From the NCBI GenBank assembly GCA_013397935.1, contig VZRN01003245.1:372001-436000 (forward strand): a DNA stretch of 64,000 nucleotides, read 5' to 3'. The stretch is from Dasyornis broadbenti (taxonomy: Eukaryota; Chordata; Aves; Passeriformes; Dasyornithidae). Each line of letters begins with the position of its first letter. Within the stretch, counting starts at the first letter, position 1. A program made the translations under genes and the position numbers. Positions 1-13,521 of this stretch are shown in pieces. Under the pieces are notes generated by a model that was not told the DNA's origin, did no database searches, and saw only the letters and a program-made list of their open reading frames with translations.

Positions 1-3000
1 TAGTCCAGATGGAACTGAAACTAGGTTTCTGAGGCAAGGAGTCTAAAGTAACAAATTATTGACACATTTAATTACTTCTACTGCAGTCTAAAATATTGGG
101 CAAATCACTAATATAAATTCACAGTTTAGATAGCTTTTGGAATATAGACAGGCCATGAATTCTGTATGGTCAAACATGATACCTAATCACTCCAGTAACA
201 GCACTTTGCTCAAAATTGCAGATGTCATTTTTGGATTAGATTTTATATTAAGGATTTTTTTATGGGCAAAATTTGGATTATTTCTTTTGTTATATGAATT
301 ATCCTGTTTTACAATCTGGCATCAATTGCTGTGGGGTGGGAATCTACATAAAACTTGGCTTCAGTCATACTGCTCTAATGGCTTAATTGTTATTTAGGGC
401 AGAAAATGTCAATGTCGACAGATCAAAGCCTTCTCAAAACTAAAATGAATTCCTTGGATACTCCAGAGGTTTGTATCCACATTGGATCATATTATGTACA
501 AGTCTTGCAAAAATCATTTTATGCCTGTCTATAAACACAGAGCAGAGGCAGGTTTCCCCTTCTCTTAATGTCCTTATGTATCCAGCATGGGGAGAGGCCA
601 GCTTAGCTGTGCAGTCCATTTACATAACTCTCAATGCCCAGCAGAATTCACAGTGCTTTATTCACCACTCATGGGCTGACCTCATGTTTGACCAAAACTG
701 GGCAGAAATTCAGTGAACTCTCTGGACCACACAGAACACCACAACTCTGTTTCATGGAATGGATCTCCTTTATTCATTGAATGAAGGGGCAGATTTTCAT
801 GAGGCTATAGTGAGAGTTGTTCTTTCCTAATTATGAAAAATTTCATTTCTATGCAGGCTGCTTGATTGAAGGTGAGTTTGGAATCAAGCCAGAGGCAAAA
901 ATAAAAGGAGACATACAGAAAGAAAGATTTCTTGCACCACCTGGAAGTGGAAAAGAATTCCTGCTACTTCTTAGGGTTTGCTATGTCATTTTAAGAGTAC
1001 CAGGATAAAGAGTAGGAGGTTGACTTCCAGGTTATGGCTTGCATAAATTTCGGTTGGTTTTAAGTCCTGTGTTATTTTTGGAGGTGCTTGAGGCAAACTT
1101 TTTTCCTTTGGATGTTATTGAAAACATACATAATCAAGAAATACTCCATTTTTCCATTAAATTCTGTACAAGACTTGGTCACACTTGAAGTAAGGGATAC
1201 TTCCTATTTTCAACTTATCATTTCTTTCCTTATGCAATTGTGTTTCTAGAAAAGCTGGAATAGTTGTATTACAGAGGAAGTAATTAGGAATATGCTTTCA
1301 GACATACTTTCAATCATGCTTTTATATTGCCTAAAATAGAGAAAGAAGGGGCAGAAACTGCAAGTTTTCCCACAATCTCCTTTTCAGAAAACCAATAATT
1401 ATTGCTTCTTATTTATATTTAATTGTTGATTTCCTTAGGGAAATTTGGGGGTGGAAAGGGGAGAGTCTATAAAAAAACTAGAATTCTTCCACCATTATAC
1501 CAAAATATGTGGATCTTTCATTGGAAACCCAAATGCTTCATTCCGAGGTTTTCAGTGGAACCACAAATATTTCTAAAAAGAAATTCCCCTTTCCTGAATA
1601 TTTCTTTTTAATAGCAAAACTTCTGTGAAAAAGCACATTTTGTAGAAATAGATCAGCATATTTTTGGTATTTGGTTGTAACAGAAATTGGAAAGGTTTTT
1701 GAGTTCAAATTTTCTTAAAACAGCTCAGTTAATGACATGATTCACCTTTTCAGACTTGAAAACCTTACCAAAAACTCTAGAATAAGTGTCAAATACACCA
1801 AGCCTTTATAGATTAATATAAAGCTCATGCTATCATAAAAATTTTATGTATAATTAAACAAGCTCTGTGAAGTATGACAATAAAAATTTCATCAAAAGAA
1901 GTATTTTGGAGAAAGCTTATCAATGTAAGTCATTAACATTCCAGGTGTTAACATCAACCAGACTGAACAACAATAAAGCTACCATAGCAAGGAATAAAGA
2001 TGAAGGAATATTTTTCAGGACTTTCTACAAAGCTCCCTGTGAATACAAAGAATAGCCATGCATTCTGCAGCCATACTATTCTTTTCACAGAAATTATTTG
2101 TGCTACCAGTTACTAGAGATGGAAAAAAAAATTTCAAGTTTCAACTGCAGGCTATGAATCAATTTCTATTTTATGTCCTAGTTTATGTATATATGCTGAG
2201 TATTGCCAAACCAATAAAATATCAGTTCACAGAAGTTTAATTCCTGTATTTTTCTATAAGGATTATGCTGTGCAGGGAAAAAAAAAGAAAATGCAGTCTG
2301 ACACAATGAATGAAATTCTGCTGGTATGAGTTCTGACACTCCAGAATTAAAAAAAAGCTAATGGCTATTACTTCATTTTATGTACTTTGATAGGAAATAT
2401 TTTTTGAGGAGTCACAACCTAAAAATAAGGTTTTTCAGCTAAGGGATGAAGCAGTTAAGAAATAATTTAAGTTAGAAATATTTTGCATTGTCCTGAGAGA
2501 GAGTTTGTATATTCTGTCACATGTATTTTCTGTACACAGGCATTGATGGGAAATACATTTTCATTTAGGAGACTGCAGCCAGAATATGGGATTACTTATT
2601 GTAGGCCACCCACAATAGCACCTCGAAGTATCTCTTCTATCAGCAATGATTCAGTTAACCTTTGATTAAACACAGGAATTTAAACTATGAAAAGGTCTGA
2701 AACCTGACACAGTCCTTTGACACCTCCATGTCTGTCATTAAAGATAATCCTACGTTAGGTACTGATTTTTGAAAATAGAATTAAACTACTTTCATTTTCA
2801 GTCTTAACCCTTCCATATTACAAATGTAACCCTGCTGTGTTGGGAGATTTCCTGAATTACTGCTTCTCCTTTCAAGTTCCTGTGTTTGTGAAGGAGCTTT
2901 GCAGGGAGCACAGGAGCCAGTGAACACAAACTGGGCAGCTCCATCATCAGCAAAAGAAGTGACTGTCGAGGTTGTAGTAATCAGTGGACCACAAAACTGA

Positions 3001-6000
3001 TCAGGCTTCGGAGTCTGATCATGTCCCATTCTTTGTTCACTTTTTCACACCTCAGTGAGATAGCAAATCAGAAAGACAAATAATATGTTTATTAATTTTT
3101 AAATATTTTCTTTGTCTGACATCACCAATGCGATATCACTGTTTTTAACTTTGGCACTGGGGACATTGTGCTCCATCTTTTCTCACTATTTCTAGTAGAT
3201 TGTGTGATGGAAGCCCTGGGATGATCTGAGACCTCTGTACTCTCACACTTTTATCCCTTTTTAATTGCTACATGTTTTCTCCTCTTCCTCAACTCTGTTT
3301 ATCCAAGTTACTAAGAAAATCTCGGTGGGAATGTCCCAATATTTCCTCAGCCTGCTGTTCTTTTCCCCTGTCTAATGTTAAACATAGGAAAGAAGTGACA
3401 GGTTCTCATTTTTCAGCCATTGTGTCTCACCTGGATATACAAAGTAAAATAAAGAAGTCTAAAATAAAATTAAGACAGAGCACAACTCAGCAGCAAATTT
3501 CCACTGGAAAATAATCTGTGGTGTTCCAAAATTCATAGGCTGTGAAATATGAGAAAGCCTTTGGATTTATACTGTTTTTGAGAAATTGCCCATCAGTTCT
3601 TTGATAGGTCATGCACTGCAGCCAAGATGGAATAAGCAAGGTCCTGGCTGAGAAGAGCCCAGGCACTGACTGCAGAGACAGCTCTTACCCCCCTAATCAC
3701 CAGCAATGCTGTTGGTGACAGGACATCACCCCACAAAGGGCCTGATCTTGGAAGCATGGCAGTAGTCCAACTTGAGCAAAGCAAAAAGTGGCTGACAACA
3801 GAAGACTTCTCTAGAAGCTAGGCAAGAACACTGACCAGACTCCACAGGTGACAGTGCCCTCCTCAGCCCCAAGCCACCCAGGCACCTCTGGATACGGGAG
3901 TGCCCACCAGTCTTCCCAAGTCACTGACAAACAGTTATGTGACTTTTAGAGACAGAACTTTTAATTTTTGATTTTTCCCCAGAAGAAGCTTTTCAATCTG
4001 CCTTCCCAAACTGTACCTCTTGCCAGTACACACAGGATGTTTCTAGCCCAGCCACTCTCAGCAAGTTGAAGAAAGGAAAGAAGAGGTTTTGTGTTGTTTT
4101 CTTTTAGCTCCATGATATATTGGCATGAAGCCTGCAAAAGACAACTTGGCCCTTGACAAGCCTTCAAGTGGCATCTACTTAACTGTCCCAGTAGTGCAGC
4201 TGCAGCTTGCATGTATCTAGCTAAATTTCTGGCTCTTCTTCATAGGTGTGGGACAGTAAAAAGAAACAGTAAAAAGGTTTCAAAATTGTTAGTTACAACA
4301 GGGCTGTTGAAAGGTTCCGTATGAATGGAGCCATTTTAGGAACATGCCTATATTAATATGTTGAAGCATTTCACATGCACTTTCTAGAAGGAAGAAAAAG
4401 AAAAAAGAAGACAACCTAGGGAAAGTTTGGTTTAAAGCTGAGCAATGCAAACAAGGAAAGATGACAAGAGTAGAAAAGACTCCCTTAGGGATGTGGCCTT
4501 TATGGAAGAAGGAAGGGGAAATCTTACCTTTGTCAGTGAAGCTCATTTTACAGCACCAAAGAGGGCATTTCATTTTGGCAGGGTCCTGCTGGCTGGTTAT
4601 TAGAGCTGCTTATTGAGCAATCGTTTCTGACAACAATGTGCAGAGCACTATCTGGAGACGAATACTTTGGGATGCACAGAGTAACCTGGTATTTCCTGGT
4701 GGAATACCAAGCTTATCCCTTCCATGACACTAATCTCATAATTCACTCACTGAGCAATAAAGATTTCTCTTACAAATTAGATCTGTTTGATAAACCATTC
4801 TGTGTTTTGACATTCTTGGTACTCATGTTCTTTCCTGGATAGCAGTTTAATATGGTGATTTGTGATGCCAGCAGGAGGCTCAGACAGGTGCATAAATGGA
4901 GTTTCTCCATGTTCCCATTGATGATGCAAAAATCTCATGGACTGTAAAATCTTTGTTTTCCCTGCCTTGCTATTTTATGTAAAAGCCTTGTTGCATGTTG
5001 TTTCTGAAAAAGTGAGTACAGAAAGAAATCATGCCAAGAAGCATTTCTTGATTTCATTTTTGTGAAGAAAGAAGGATGCTTGATTCTGATTTGGTTTGGT
5101 TTTATTTACATTATGTTCCAGATTAAAGGCCCCAAATTCAGGATTCACTTTGATAGGTGCTGAACCTGCCCCAAAGTTCTAGAAGCTAAAGACATCAAGA
5201 GACATAGTGCTAAAACCTGAAGAAAAGATATGGCCAGGGGATGATTCAGTCCCCATTGAAGCAGTTTGCAATGGAGAAGTGTTAATACTTTGAAAAGTAC
5301 ACTGACTTTATTATCTAGCTTCCCTTTCTTTTAGTAGGGGTAGGACTTTTGGCCATAAGGACATTCATTTTCTCTTATTCACTAGGTGTGACATGCTCTG
5401 AGAGTGTTGGTTCCTGGATATGCTCCTAATAGGGTAGTCAGATGGAAAATAACCAATTTAAGGAATCTGTGGCATTAAGTACAAATCTGGGTTCTCCACA
5501 ACTGGGTAGCACTGAGGTTTTTTATGAGTCAACAAACTGATCTGTAGAACTATATCTGCAAAACATTTCAGTGTCTAACTCATAAGTGGAAATGTCTATC
5601 TAGAAGCATGTGAAACAGTAGTGTTGATTTGGGCCCCTTCAGGCTGTGCTATAGTGATCTTGAGAGGAGTTGTTTTTGTTAGCATGGGATGTGGTATCTG
5701 AACTCCTTCATGGCCAGAGCTTCATCAGACCCAAAGAAACTGGGAGGAAGGACATTGGTCCCATTTTCCAGGGATCTCCAAGTTTCCAGGTATTCTGCAC
5801 AGCAGATGAGAACTGAACCATAGGACCAGGCCCCAGCTGCTGTGAAAAATGGCCTTTCAGTCATTAAACCAGCATTCAAAATGTTGCGTTCTCGCAGCTG
5901 CATTTCCACTCCATAATCCTACATTTCTTAACGGCCAAGGTTCTGAGGCTGAAATTTCTCTGCTTGTGTAACACAGTGCCAGCTCCTCCATGCTGTTCCA

Positions 6001-9000
6001 CAGGCACCATCAAACCCGCCTGTGGAGCTGGAGCGCCTCTGGGACAGCCATGGAATGTTGTTTGTCTGCCATGCTCATGTCCAGTGGGTAACCAAATTCT
6101 GGTTTTGTTTCATCTGTATTCACATTTGTTCAGAGATGCTAAGCTGGCTGCATTTGAAACTCAAAGTGGACAAGAGGGCATGAACAAATGGGTTTCTCCA
6201 GCTTTCTAAATATTGATTTACTCCTGGTTTCTGTAAGAAATGACATGAAATCCCTCTAATATCTAAGGTTATCTGTGGCCTTTTGACCTGTGAATCATAA
6301 CCTCAGTGCGACTCTGGTTTGAGCACTAGAAAGTGAAAGGTCAGTGAAATGAGATAGCTTATGTATGGCAACAGGATTAGCAGTTTGGGCTGCTCTGAAG
6401 ATATTAATTTGGACCATCCCATGACAAATATCACTCAGGTGCACTTCAGGGGAAAAAAGGAATTTCCAAACTCTTGAAAAGACAAAGTATCCTTTGTATT
6501 GCTGGATATGATTCCAGAGTAAACAAAGGTGCTGAAATGCCTGATGATAAAATTAGCTGATTAGTTGGGGAGTTAAAAATACAAAATTATAAGTGTATAT
6601 TTGCATTTCCCAATGAATTATTCCTCATTAATCAAAAACCCTATTGAAATCTGATTTTTGGAGCATGAGATAAAACCTGTGAGAGAGCTACTAAAACATT
6701 ATAGGATAGCTCATTATACATAAATTTGTTAAATTTAGATTCAAGGAAGAAGTTGTATTTTTGCATTTACAACTGCTGAGAATTGTCTTGAAGACTACTT
6801 TGATGTGGGTTTTTCAAATATAGTTCAGTTCCCATCTTGAACTATGGCTTTATTTTTCTTGCTTCTTCCTTAGGCCTCTTGATGTGTGTGCTCTGCATAC
6901 ATAACTCTCGTCTAGTGAAAATGTAATAAATACAACATGCATTTTTATAATGGTTTTATGTTATTCCCCTTTCTTCATCACCCATGTTTTTTTGAGCAAC
7001 TTTTTACTCTGTACATATAATTATTTTCTTTAGGAAAGGTCTACACTGCTGTAAAACCAGTGTCTTTTTAATCCATTTGGGATATACTGAAATCAGCGGG
7101 AGCTCAGTACTTGTAAAACTGAAAGCATGTACCTAAATATAGTCTTCATTTTGACATCTATGCTGGATGTCCTGACCATTTTTATTAGTCCCTTCAGTTT
7201 GCTTTTCTTAGATGCCTCATTGCATGTTTAGTTGATTCTGGTGATGAATTCATCATTGGAAAAGCTTCTTTTCAAACCACAGGTGGCAGCAGACAGCAGA
7301 AACTTCGGGAACAAGGGCTTCTCCGCATCTCTGAGTGAGCTGAGATGACAGGATAGCCTGCCTTGTTCCACAATGAGTGTTCTTTATCAATTTCTCTACA
7401 CATCCAGTGGCTACTTAAACTAGTGTTTTCTGTATTCATATTATATCTAATTTCACTGAAAATATAAGCATTTTTTATTTTTTTTAACTCTCTGGGTCTT
7501 ACGTGTGTAAAATCTTAATCTGAACAGGTTAGTTAGTCCCCTATAAATTTTCGATTTCCAACATTTTATATACACTTTCACTTAATCTGTTTTCGATTAT
7601 ATCAAACTGAAGCAGTTTTTCTGGTCTTGCTTCTGGGCTCTGGGGTAGCTCACACTGGCTGGCAAGGAGATTCAGGAGATGTTGGTGTCAAGTGAATTTG
7701 CACAAGTCACTCAGTCAAAAAGAAGCTGTGAGAGAGCTGTTGGCTCCTGCCTAAATCTCTGTTCATAAACCCATACGCACAGTCACAGATGTAAATTTTC
7801 TATCTCTGAATTTCACAGTTTTGGGTATAACTGCTCTCGCTTATAAATTTATTTTTACAAGAAAAGGACTGAATAAAGCCCCTCAGAAAGGACAGCATTG
7901 GTGCCTGGCTGTGTGATACTCCACGTGAAGGCAGAGCAGAAGATGGCAACAAGAACCACTGCATTATTTCAGGAGAATTTTGCCTGGGGATTTTACAGAA
8001 AAAACAGCACTAAGTGAAGCTATCAGAGAGATTAAATAAGCATCTCTGGTGGATGAAATATGAACTCCAAACTGGAAGAGTTTAAACTACAGAAAATAAA
8101 ATAAAAAAGGAAAGAAAAGAAAAATTTCCTTCAAAGGAAGAGGAGTAAAACACATCCAGGAGTTCTACTCCATTCCTCAAAAGAAAACAATCAGTGGTTT
8201 GACAATGTAGCTGAATGACATCAGGTGTGAGATGTGTAATTTCTTTTAGAGCAGGAAATGATTCTAAATATAGTATTAGTGGGTCACAAAAGGATGGAGA
8301 TCCATATCTTTTAGTTGAAGAGTAAATGTTATCCAAAGCTGATTTATCTACTGATGGATTTGCATGAACTGTTTCTCAGGCAGCATGTTAGCAAAAATTC
8401 CTCTAAGAAGAAACTGCTTTTAAAGTATTGCTTTACATTTTACCTGTGTACCTCCATTGCATTGTAAATAATAAATAAAAACAGAAAGTTAAAGGATGAT
8501 ACTATTCCTTTTAGGTTTTGGAAAATTATTTGGATACTAATTATTCTCTAATAAATATGTCAACAGAGTCTTCTGCTGAATCCTTCAATTTTTTTTTTTC
8601 CTTATCCAGTGCTTTCATCCTTGTCATTTCTCCATATTCTTTCCTAGCTCTCCTATCTTCTGGAGCCCCTTCCAGGCTGACCTTGCAAACCATCCACTTC
8701 CTGATTAAGTTTAAAGAAGGACTTCTGTGTGCCTTATTTTTCCCTTTGCAACCTTGCAGAACAGAAGACAAGTGTCAAGAAATGTTCCTTCCCTGTGGTT
8801 TGCTGGGGAGTGACTTTGCTCTCCCCACAGGTGGTGGTGTGGTTGTGAACACAAGCATTTGCAGATCTTCTGTTAAATGAAGTGCTTGCCTCCTGTGATT
8901 GCTCCCAGGCAGCAGAAGGCAAACACTGCCAGCAGTTTAAAAGGAGGCATAGGGGCACTATTAAAGCGGGAGAAAGGTGTGAAGTGTAAAAGAGAGAGAG

Positions 9001-9670
9001 AATTTATGGTAACACTTCAGGGCTCAAGACTCTTTCTACCAAAACACAGGACTGGTGTTTAGGCCTTGATGTACTTTAATATATCATTTGGGGGTCATAT
9101 TTACAGTATATATCCATTCTTTAATGTTCTTGAACACACTGGCTCAGAAAATTGCACTGAGCATTAGAAATTTTAGCCAGTGGAAGAATAAAGGCTCTAA
9201 TTTCACAAGATTTGGGATGAGCGTAGGTTCAATTTCATCACCAGTACTTACAATTCACATAGTAACATGCAATATTTTCTAAAGGAACTTTTTCATTTTT
9301 GCAGGGCTTGCTACACAGATAACTTGACATAACCACAAGCAGCATGTCTTCTCAAAATCCATGTTAAATATTAAAAATTTTAAAAATACACAAACAAACA
9401 AACCACTTGGAGCATATAAGAAGAAATAATATCCATAGATTTCTACTCATAGGAGCAAGAGCCAGGAAGAGGGGGTTTGGATACTTCTAGAGGAGAAGGG
9501 AATTCCCACAATGTCTGACAGTCATGGCACAGCAAATATGAAACTGCTGTGTCTCACAGGTAATCCCTTTCTTTCCACTTTGTTCCACATGTCTTTTCCC
9601 TCTCCATTACAGTTCCATATCCCTGTCTTCTCTCCTTCCTGCTCTTGCTGCTTGATATATGCTTTTTTAA

Positions 9671-9697
9671 TTTTTTATTTTATTTTATTTTATTTTT
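9671..9697. repeat. (TTTTA)n microsatellite
   Basis: A run of TTTTA/TTTTTA units follows a T-rich stretch. The same motif recurs at 32586-32609. It looks like an ordinary AT-rich microsatellite; no retroelement body is recognisable beside it. Confidence 0.8.
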
Positions 9698-9781
9698 CAC
9701 CTGAGTTTACCATCCCTCAGTTAAAATTTAGGAAAGATCATTTTCATTGACTGTGTCAACTTTTCCTCAGACATAAGAATT

Positions 9782-9815
9782 TGTGTGTGTATGTGTGTCC
9801 ATGTGTGTCCGTGTG
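9782..9815. repeat. Imperfect (TG)n tract with TGTGTGTCC units
   Basis: A TG-rich tract in which the block TGTGTGTCC occurs twice, separated by an A or G, so a dinucleotide repeat appears to have been broken up by point changes and partly re-duplicated. It lies in intergenic DNA and has no evident function. Confidence 0.7.
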
Positions 9816-11122
9816 CTCATCACAGCTGAGAGCCAGACAACAGCAGCAGCAGCTGCTATATTCAGAGGTTACTGCCTCTCTCCTCAAGCTGTCCAGCTCA
9901 TGTAAAAGCTGGTAGGTAGGAATGCTTTTTGGCACAACTAGAGCACAGTCTGGTTGTAAATTATGCTTAACCTAGAGAGTTAAGCTCTTGTTGTGATTGC
10001 TATTTCAGTTTTGTTCTTCCCAGAGGAAAAGGGGAAACTGTGCCAATCCCAAACGAGATTATCTGAGGCATGGTCAGAGCTGTGGTTTGAGCTTCAAGTC
10101 TGCAGAGAAGAAAGTTGTTTTTGTTGCTGGAAGGATTTTTTTAAGGAACTTTGTCTTGGGACACAGTTGTGCAGATGACTATAAATGTGAATGACTTACC
10201 TACTTAATAGGCCAGTATTGGGTGCTAGGGCACTTGGGAAAGTGTGCATTTAAATAATATCTCCAGCCTTAAAAGATATTAAAACTTAAGGATCAATATG
10301 CTTTAGAGAACACATCTATTAGTTTGTGAAAATTTTGTGTATCCTTGTTTTATAAATCAGGAAGAAATTATCCACGAAGGGTAAATAGTAAAGGTACTAT
10401 TACCATTGACCAATGACTATTTTTTATTATCTTTCAAGGCAGATAGCATTTTAATATAAATCAACTCCAAACCAGATTTTTTATGAGTTGCAACTCTTCA
10501 ATTTATGCAGTACATATTGATTGAACTTTAGGCTCAAAATGTGCTTTTATGTATATAGTTCCTTACAGCTTTAGAGTTGATTTGGAAAGCGAGGTTCCAA
10601 AAAGGAACATAACAAACAAGTCAATTAAGAAAAAATTCCAGAGAAAATGAGGATAAATTGACTACAAAGAGATGTTAAAACTGATCACTGTAGTGTTAAA
10701 AGGCATATAAATGGAGCAGGAGGAATTTCTGGCTAAGAGATCAGTGGAGATTTGTCACTGTCACACAACATGATTGAATGGATGATAGAAGAACATGTCA
10801 TAAGGAAAACATCACACTTCAATTTGTATCTTTACCTGTTAAATTAAAGAAATCTTTTATTTTAAAAATTGATAGAGAGTTGTATTATTTGAACTGAAGA
10901 TAAGAAATATAGTCCCATGATTTTAGTCAAGGAAATTAAATAAAAAATACTGAAGTATGGATATGAAAGGTTAGAAATAATAATTATTGGATAAACTTGA
11001 ATTAGACTTCCTCCCTTCCTACACTTTGCCTAAACTTATTAATATTTCTTACAAGGAGAGATAGTGGCTTTTGAAATGTTATCAGTCTGTCATAGGCTGT
11101 CACAGTTATACTTAGAGCAAAG

Positions 11123-11160
11123 CAAATCACACACTCCACAGTTTTAAAAAATGTTTTATT
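11123..11160 (-). terminator. ANGPT1: Probable ANGPT1 polyadenylation signal
   Basis: On the minus strand an AATAAA hexamer occupies 11160-11155. It is followed, about 20 bases further along the transcript, by a GU-rich element (TGTGGAGTGTGTGATTTG, 11140-11123 region), the standard layout of a vertebrate cleavage and polyadenylation site. Cleavage would fall near 11145-11140. This gives a 3' UTR of about 2.4 kb. Other minus-strand AATAAA hexamers at 12126-12121, 12042-12037 and 10861-10856 could serve as alternative sites; I prefer this one because of its downstream GU-rich element. Transcript end sequencing would settle it. Confidence 0.5.
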
Positions 11161-11534
11161 ATAAAGGATAGGAAACCAAATCCACATTTTTTTCAAACCC
11201 AGATAAATAAACAGTAAATATCATGCTTTTAATTTTTAATGTGTTTTGCCTTTTACAATAGGATCTGCAAAAATGGCCTTCTTAACTTGGAGACCTGCAA
11301 AACTCCAACTCTTGATAATATGGTGGAAGACAGACTGCATATTTTGCACATTAATGAAGACCATTAAAAAAAACCTGCTGGAAACTGGGACAAAGCAGCT
11401 CTGTGAAGAAAGTGCTGAGTAAAGAATAGTTTGGTAACTTAGTCAGCAGAAAACTTCAAATTAACCCTTAGTCAAGATTATTTCAAATATATATAAAAAT
11501 ATATACAGCTACAAAAAAAAAAAAAAAAAAAACA

Positions 11535-11638
11535 NNNNNNNNNNNNNNNNNNNNNNNNNNNNNNNNNNNNNNNNNNNNNNNNNNNNNNNNNNNNNNNNNN
11601 NNNNNNNNNNNNNNNNNNNNNNNNNNNNNNNNNNNNNN
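11535..11638. other. Assembly gap (104 N) in an A-rich tract
   Basis: The gap is flanked on the left by a run of about 20 A and on the right by A-rich sequence with AAAAAG units. The missing bases are therefore probably more homopolymer or A-rich repeat. In the ANGPT1 sense orientation it is a poly-pyrimidine (U-rich) tract within the inferred 3' UTR. Confidence 0.95.
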
Positions 11639-13199
11639 AAAAAAAAAGAAAAGAAAAAGAAAAAGATCTTCTCACTCAAAATGAAACAAGCATCGAATTG
11701 TAACAAAATCAGAGAACCCTTAGGAGCTGCAATAGCCCTCAATGGTAACCTTGTGCTCTTTAGGAAGAAGCGTTTGAAAACATCCAAGTATTTTTTTCTC
11801 TATTCCTTAGAAATAAACTGCTAAATGAAAAAAAAAAAAAAGGTGAAAAAGTAAGGGAAAAAAACAGCAGCTACTCTATTATCATTACCCTTTAAAAAAA
11901 TTCAGATCATTGTTGCACCTCTTTTCTGGAACATTTTAATAAATGAAACAGAGCAACAAAAAATGAGCAAACACCTCACCACATGTAGATTTTTTGTGCC
12001 ATGTTGGTCCCAATTCAATTGATGAGAATATTATTTTTTATTTCAGTCAGAGCAGGGTAAACTTTTTCATTTCATTTCTAGCAGAAGTAGAATGACTGCA
12101 AACTGTTTTCCCAAATGGACTTTATTCATATGACTTAGTCACAAAGAGCTGTAAATGGAAAGAGCTGTCTCTATACCCTCATAGACCACTCATTACTCTA
12201 TTGCTTGTTATTAGAAGATTTTTTTCTTTTCCAATAGTCCCACACTTCTGCAGCATTTTAATAGAACAAAATTAGAACACTTGTTAGCAACCTGTAAGCA
12301 GTCATCTAAAGTTCTTTTAATATTTATATCCTTTTGAGGCTTTTCACCCTTTGTGTGGGGTCAGGGTTGCCTATACAAAGTCAATGACTGTTGCAGGAAA
12401 TATAAACATGATATTTACAAGTTCACAATTCGTTATTTTTTATACAGTTCTGATGAGTATTTTTATAGTTGTAGCCTAAGCACTGTGTAGAACTGGCATG
12501 CCTCTGACATTCACAGAAATGTAATAAAAAAGTAAAATAATTAAGGATAAATTGCGCACATGCAAGGATACTGTAAAATTAATCCATTGCCTTAAGCTAT
12601 GCATGTATGTAATTTTTTTTATACCCTTACTGTTTGCCTTCCTGTTTTTTTGATGGAAAAATTCCATGCAAAATCCTGTATTTTCTCTAGGATAATATTT
12701 CACATTCTTTAAACCTTCCATTAATTATTCTACATGACATTCAGACTGCCTGTAATGAAAGAAAGGAAAAATCTGAAAACACAGCTACTTTTGTTATCAC
12801 ACTATAAATCCTAGCTCAGGGATTATGCCAATTACCTGATTTACCTCTACAGAGCAACTGAGGAATTTATGCTTATTATCCTCAACATTATTCATATGTT
12901 TGACTCAGTTTATTAATTAGAAACTTGTCCCTTAAGTATTTAATGAAAAATAATATTCACACAAATAATTTGACTGTGGAATTAACATAAATCCATCCGC
13001 TATTCAAATTCAGTTCATTTAAGAAAAATAATATTTGGAGTGGTCACCTTGGATGCTTTAAGATGAGTTTTAATACAGATGTCTCTGTAATCCTTTTTCA
13101 TGGGTATAATCTTGGCATTTCACTGCTGAGCAATATTCTACTCAATAGACCGTGGTTGATATGTTTCAGTTCTTCAAATTCTGATTCTGTTGCTGAATT

Positions 13200-13221
13200 A
13201 CAAAAAAAAAAAAAAAAAAAA
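13200..13221. repeat. Poly(A) tract (poly-U in ANGPT1 sense)
   Basis: A homopolymer of about 20 A on the plus strand within the inferred ANGPT1 3' UTR, about 300 bases after the stop codon. Similar A or T tracts occur in the introns near 15.86, 17.05, 19.6, 34.84 and 53.57 kb. No gene body resembling a processed pseudogene is recognisable next to any of them. Confidence 0.85.
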
Positions 13222-13521
13222 CCAACAAAACCAAAAAACACCATCCACTGACAAGCACCAAGTTTGGGCAGAAAAGCCAAATCCAGCTTTTTTTGAAAAT
13301 AATTTCAGCCACCTTCTTCTAAACCAAGCTCCCCCCAGACATCAAAGTATGGGGTGTCTGTTGGGAAGTGTTTGCAGGTTACCGAGTGATAGCAGAGCGA
13401 CTGCACCATCCCTACGTGCTGCTTTCAAGAAGCCCTTCGCCTGTTACCTTCAGACTGTGACAGTGTTGCTGCTGAGGGCAGTGCCGGCCTGGCTCATCCC
13501 GGGACCCACTGCTGAGTTCCT

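Larger units (their letters stand above)
1..11122. other. Intergenic DNA downstream of ANGPT1, no gene recognised
   Basis: This stretch lies 3' of the probable ANGPT1 polyadenylation site. The open frames in it are short (at most about 120 codons), lack similarity to any protein I recognise, and often overlap each other on opposite strands, as expected of chance frames. I see no tRNA, rRNA or CR1 copy. Visible structure is limited to simple repeats near 9.67 and 9.78 kb and a few patches that are less AT-rich than their surroundings, near 3.6-3.93 kb and 5.95-6.09 kb. In mammals the DNA downstream of ANGPT1 is also gene-poor, which fits, but that is from general knowledge and not from this sequence. 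Distal enhancers could be present and would not be visible by reading. Confidence 0.6.
11140..13521 (-). other. ANGPT1: Inferred 3' untranslated region of ANGPT1
   Basis: This is the DNA between the ANGPT1 stop codon and the best downstream poly(A) signal. The first 200 bases after the stop (about 13521-13320) are clearly richer in G and C than the rest. The remainder is AT-rich, with U-rich runs in the sense orientation, including a run of about 20 at 13221-13200 and a longer tract broken by an assembly gap at 11535-11638. Several minus-strand AATAAA hexamers suggest that shorter 3' UTR forms are possible. The open frames seen here on either strand, including those containing poly-lysine or poly-phenylalanine runs, are artefacts of these homopolymers. 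The extent is an inference; no splice or transcript data were available. Confidence 0.55.

Noticed and set aside
2781..3029. An 82-codon minus-strand frame with mixed composition
   Set aside because: I looked for a match to a known exon or retrocopy and found none; no convincing splice sites flank it.
8518..8880. A 120-codon plus-strand frame in the intergenic region
   Set aside because: No recognisable domain, and a minus-strand frame of 76 codons overlaps it; its length is within chance for this sequence.
11478..11787. Minus-strand frames with poly-Phe runs around the first gap
   Set aside because: They consist of the homopolymer tract and N bases in the inferred 3' UTR.
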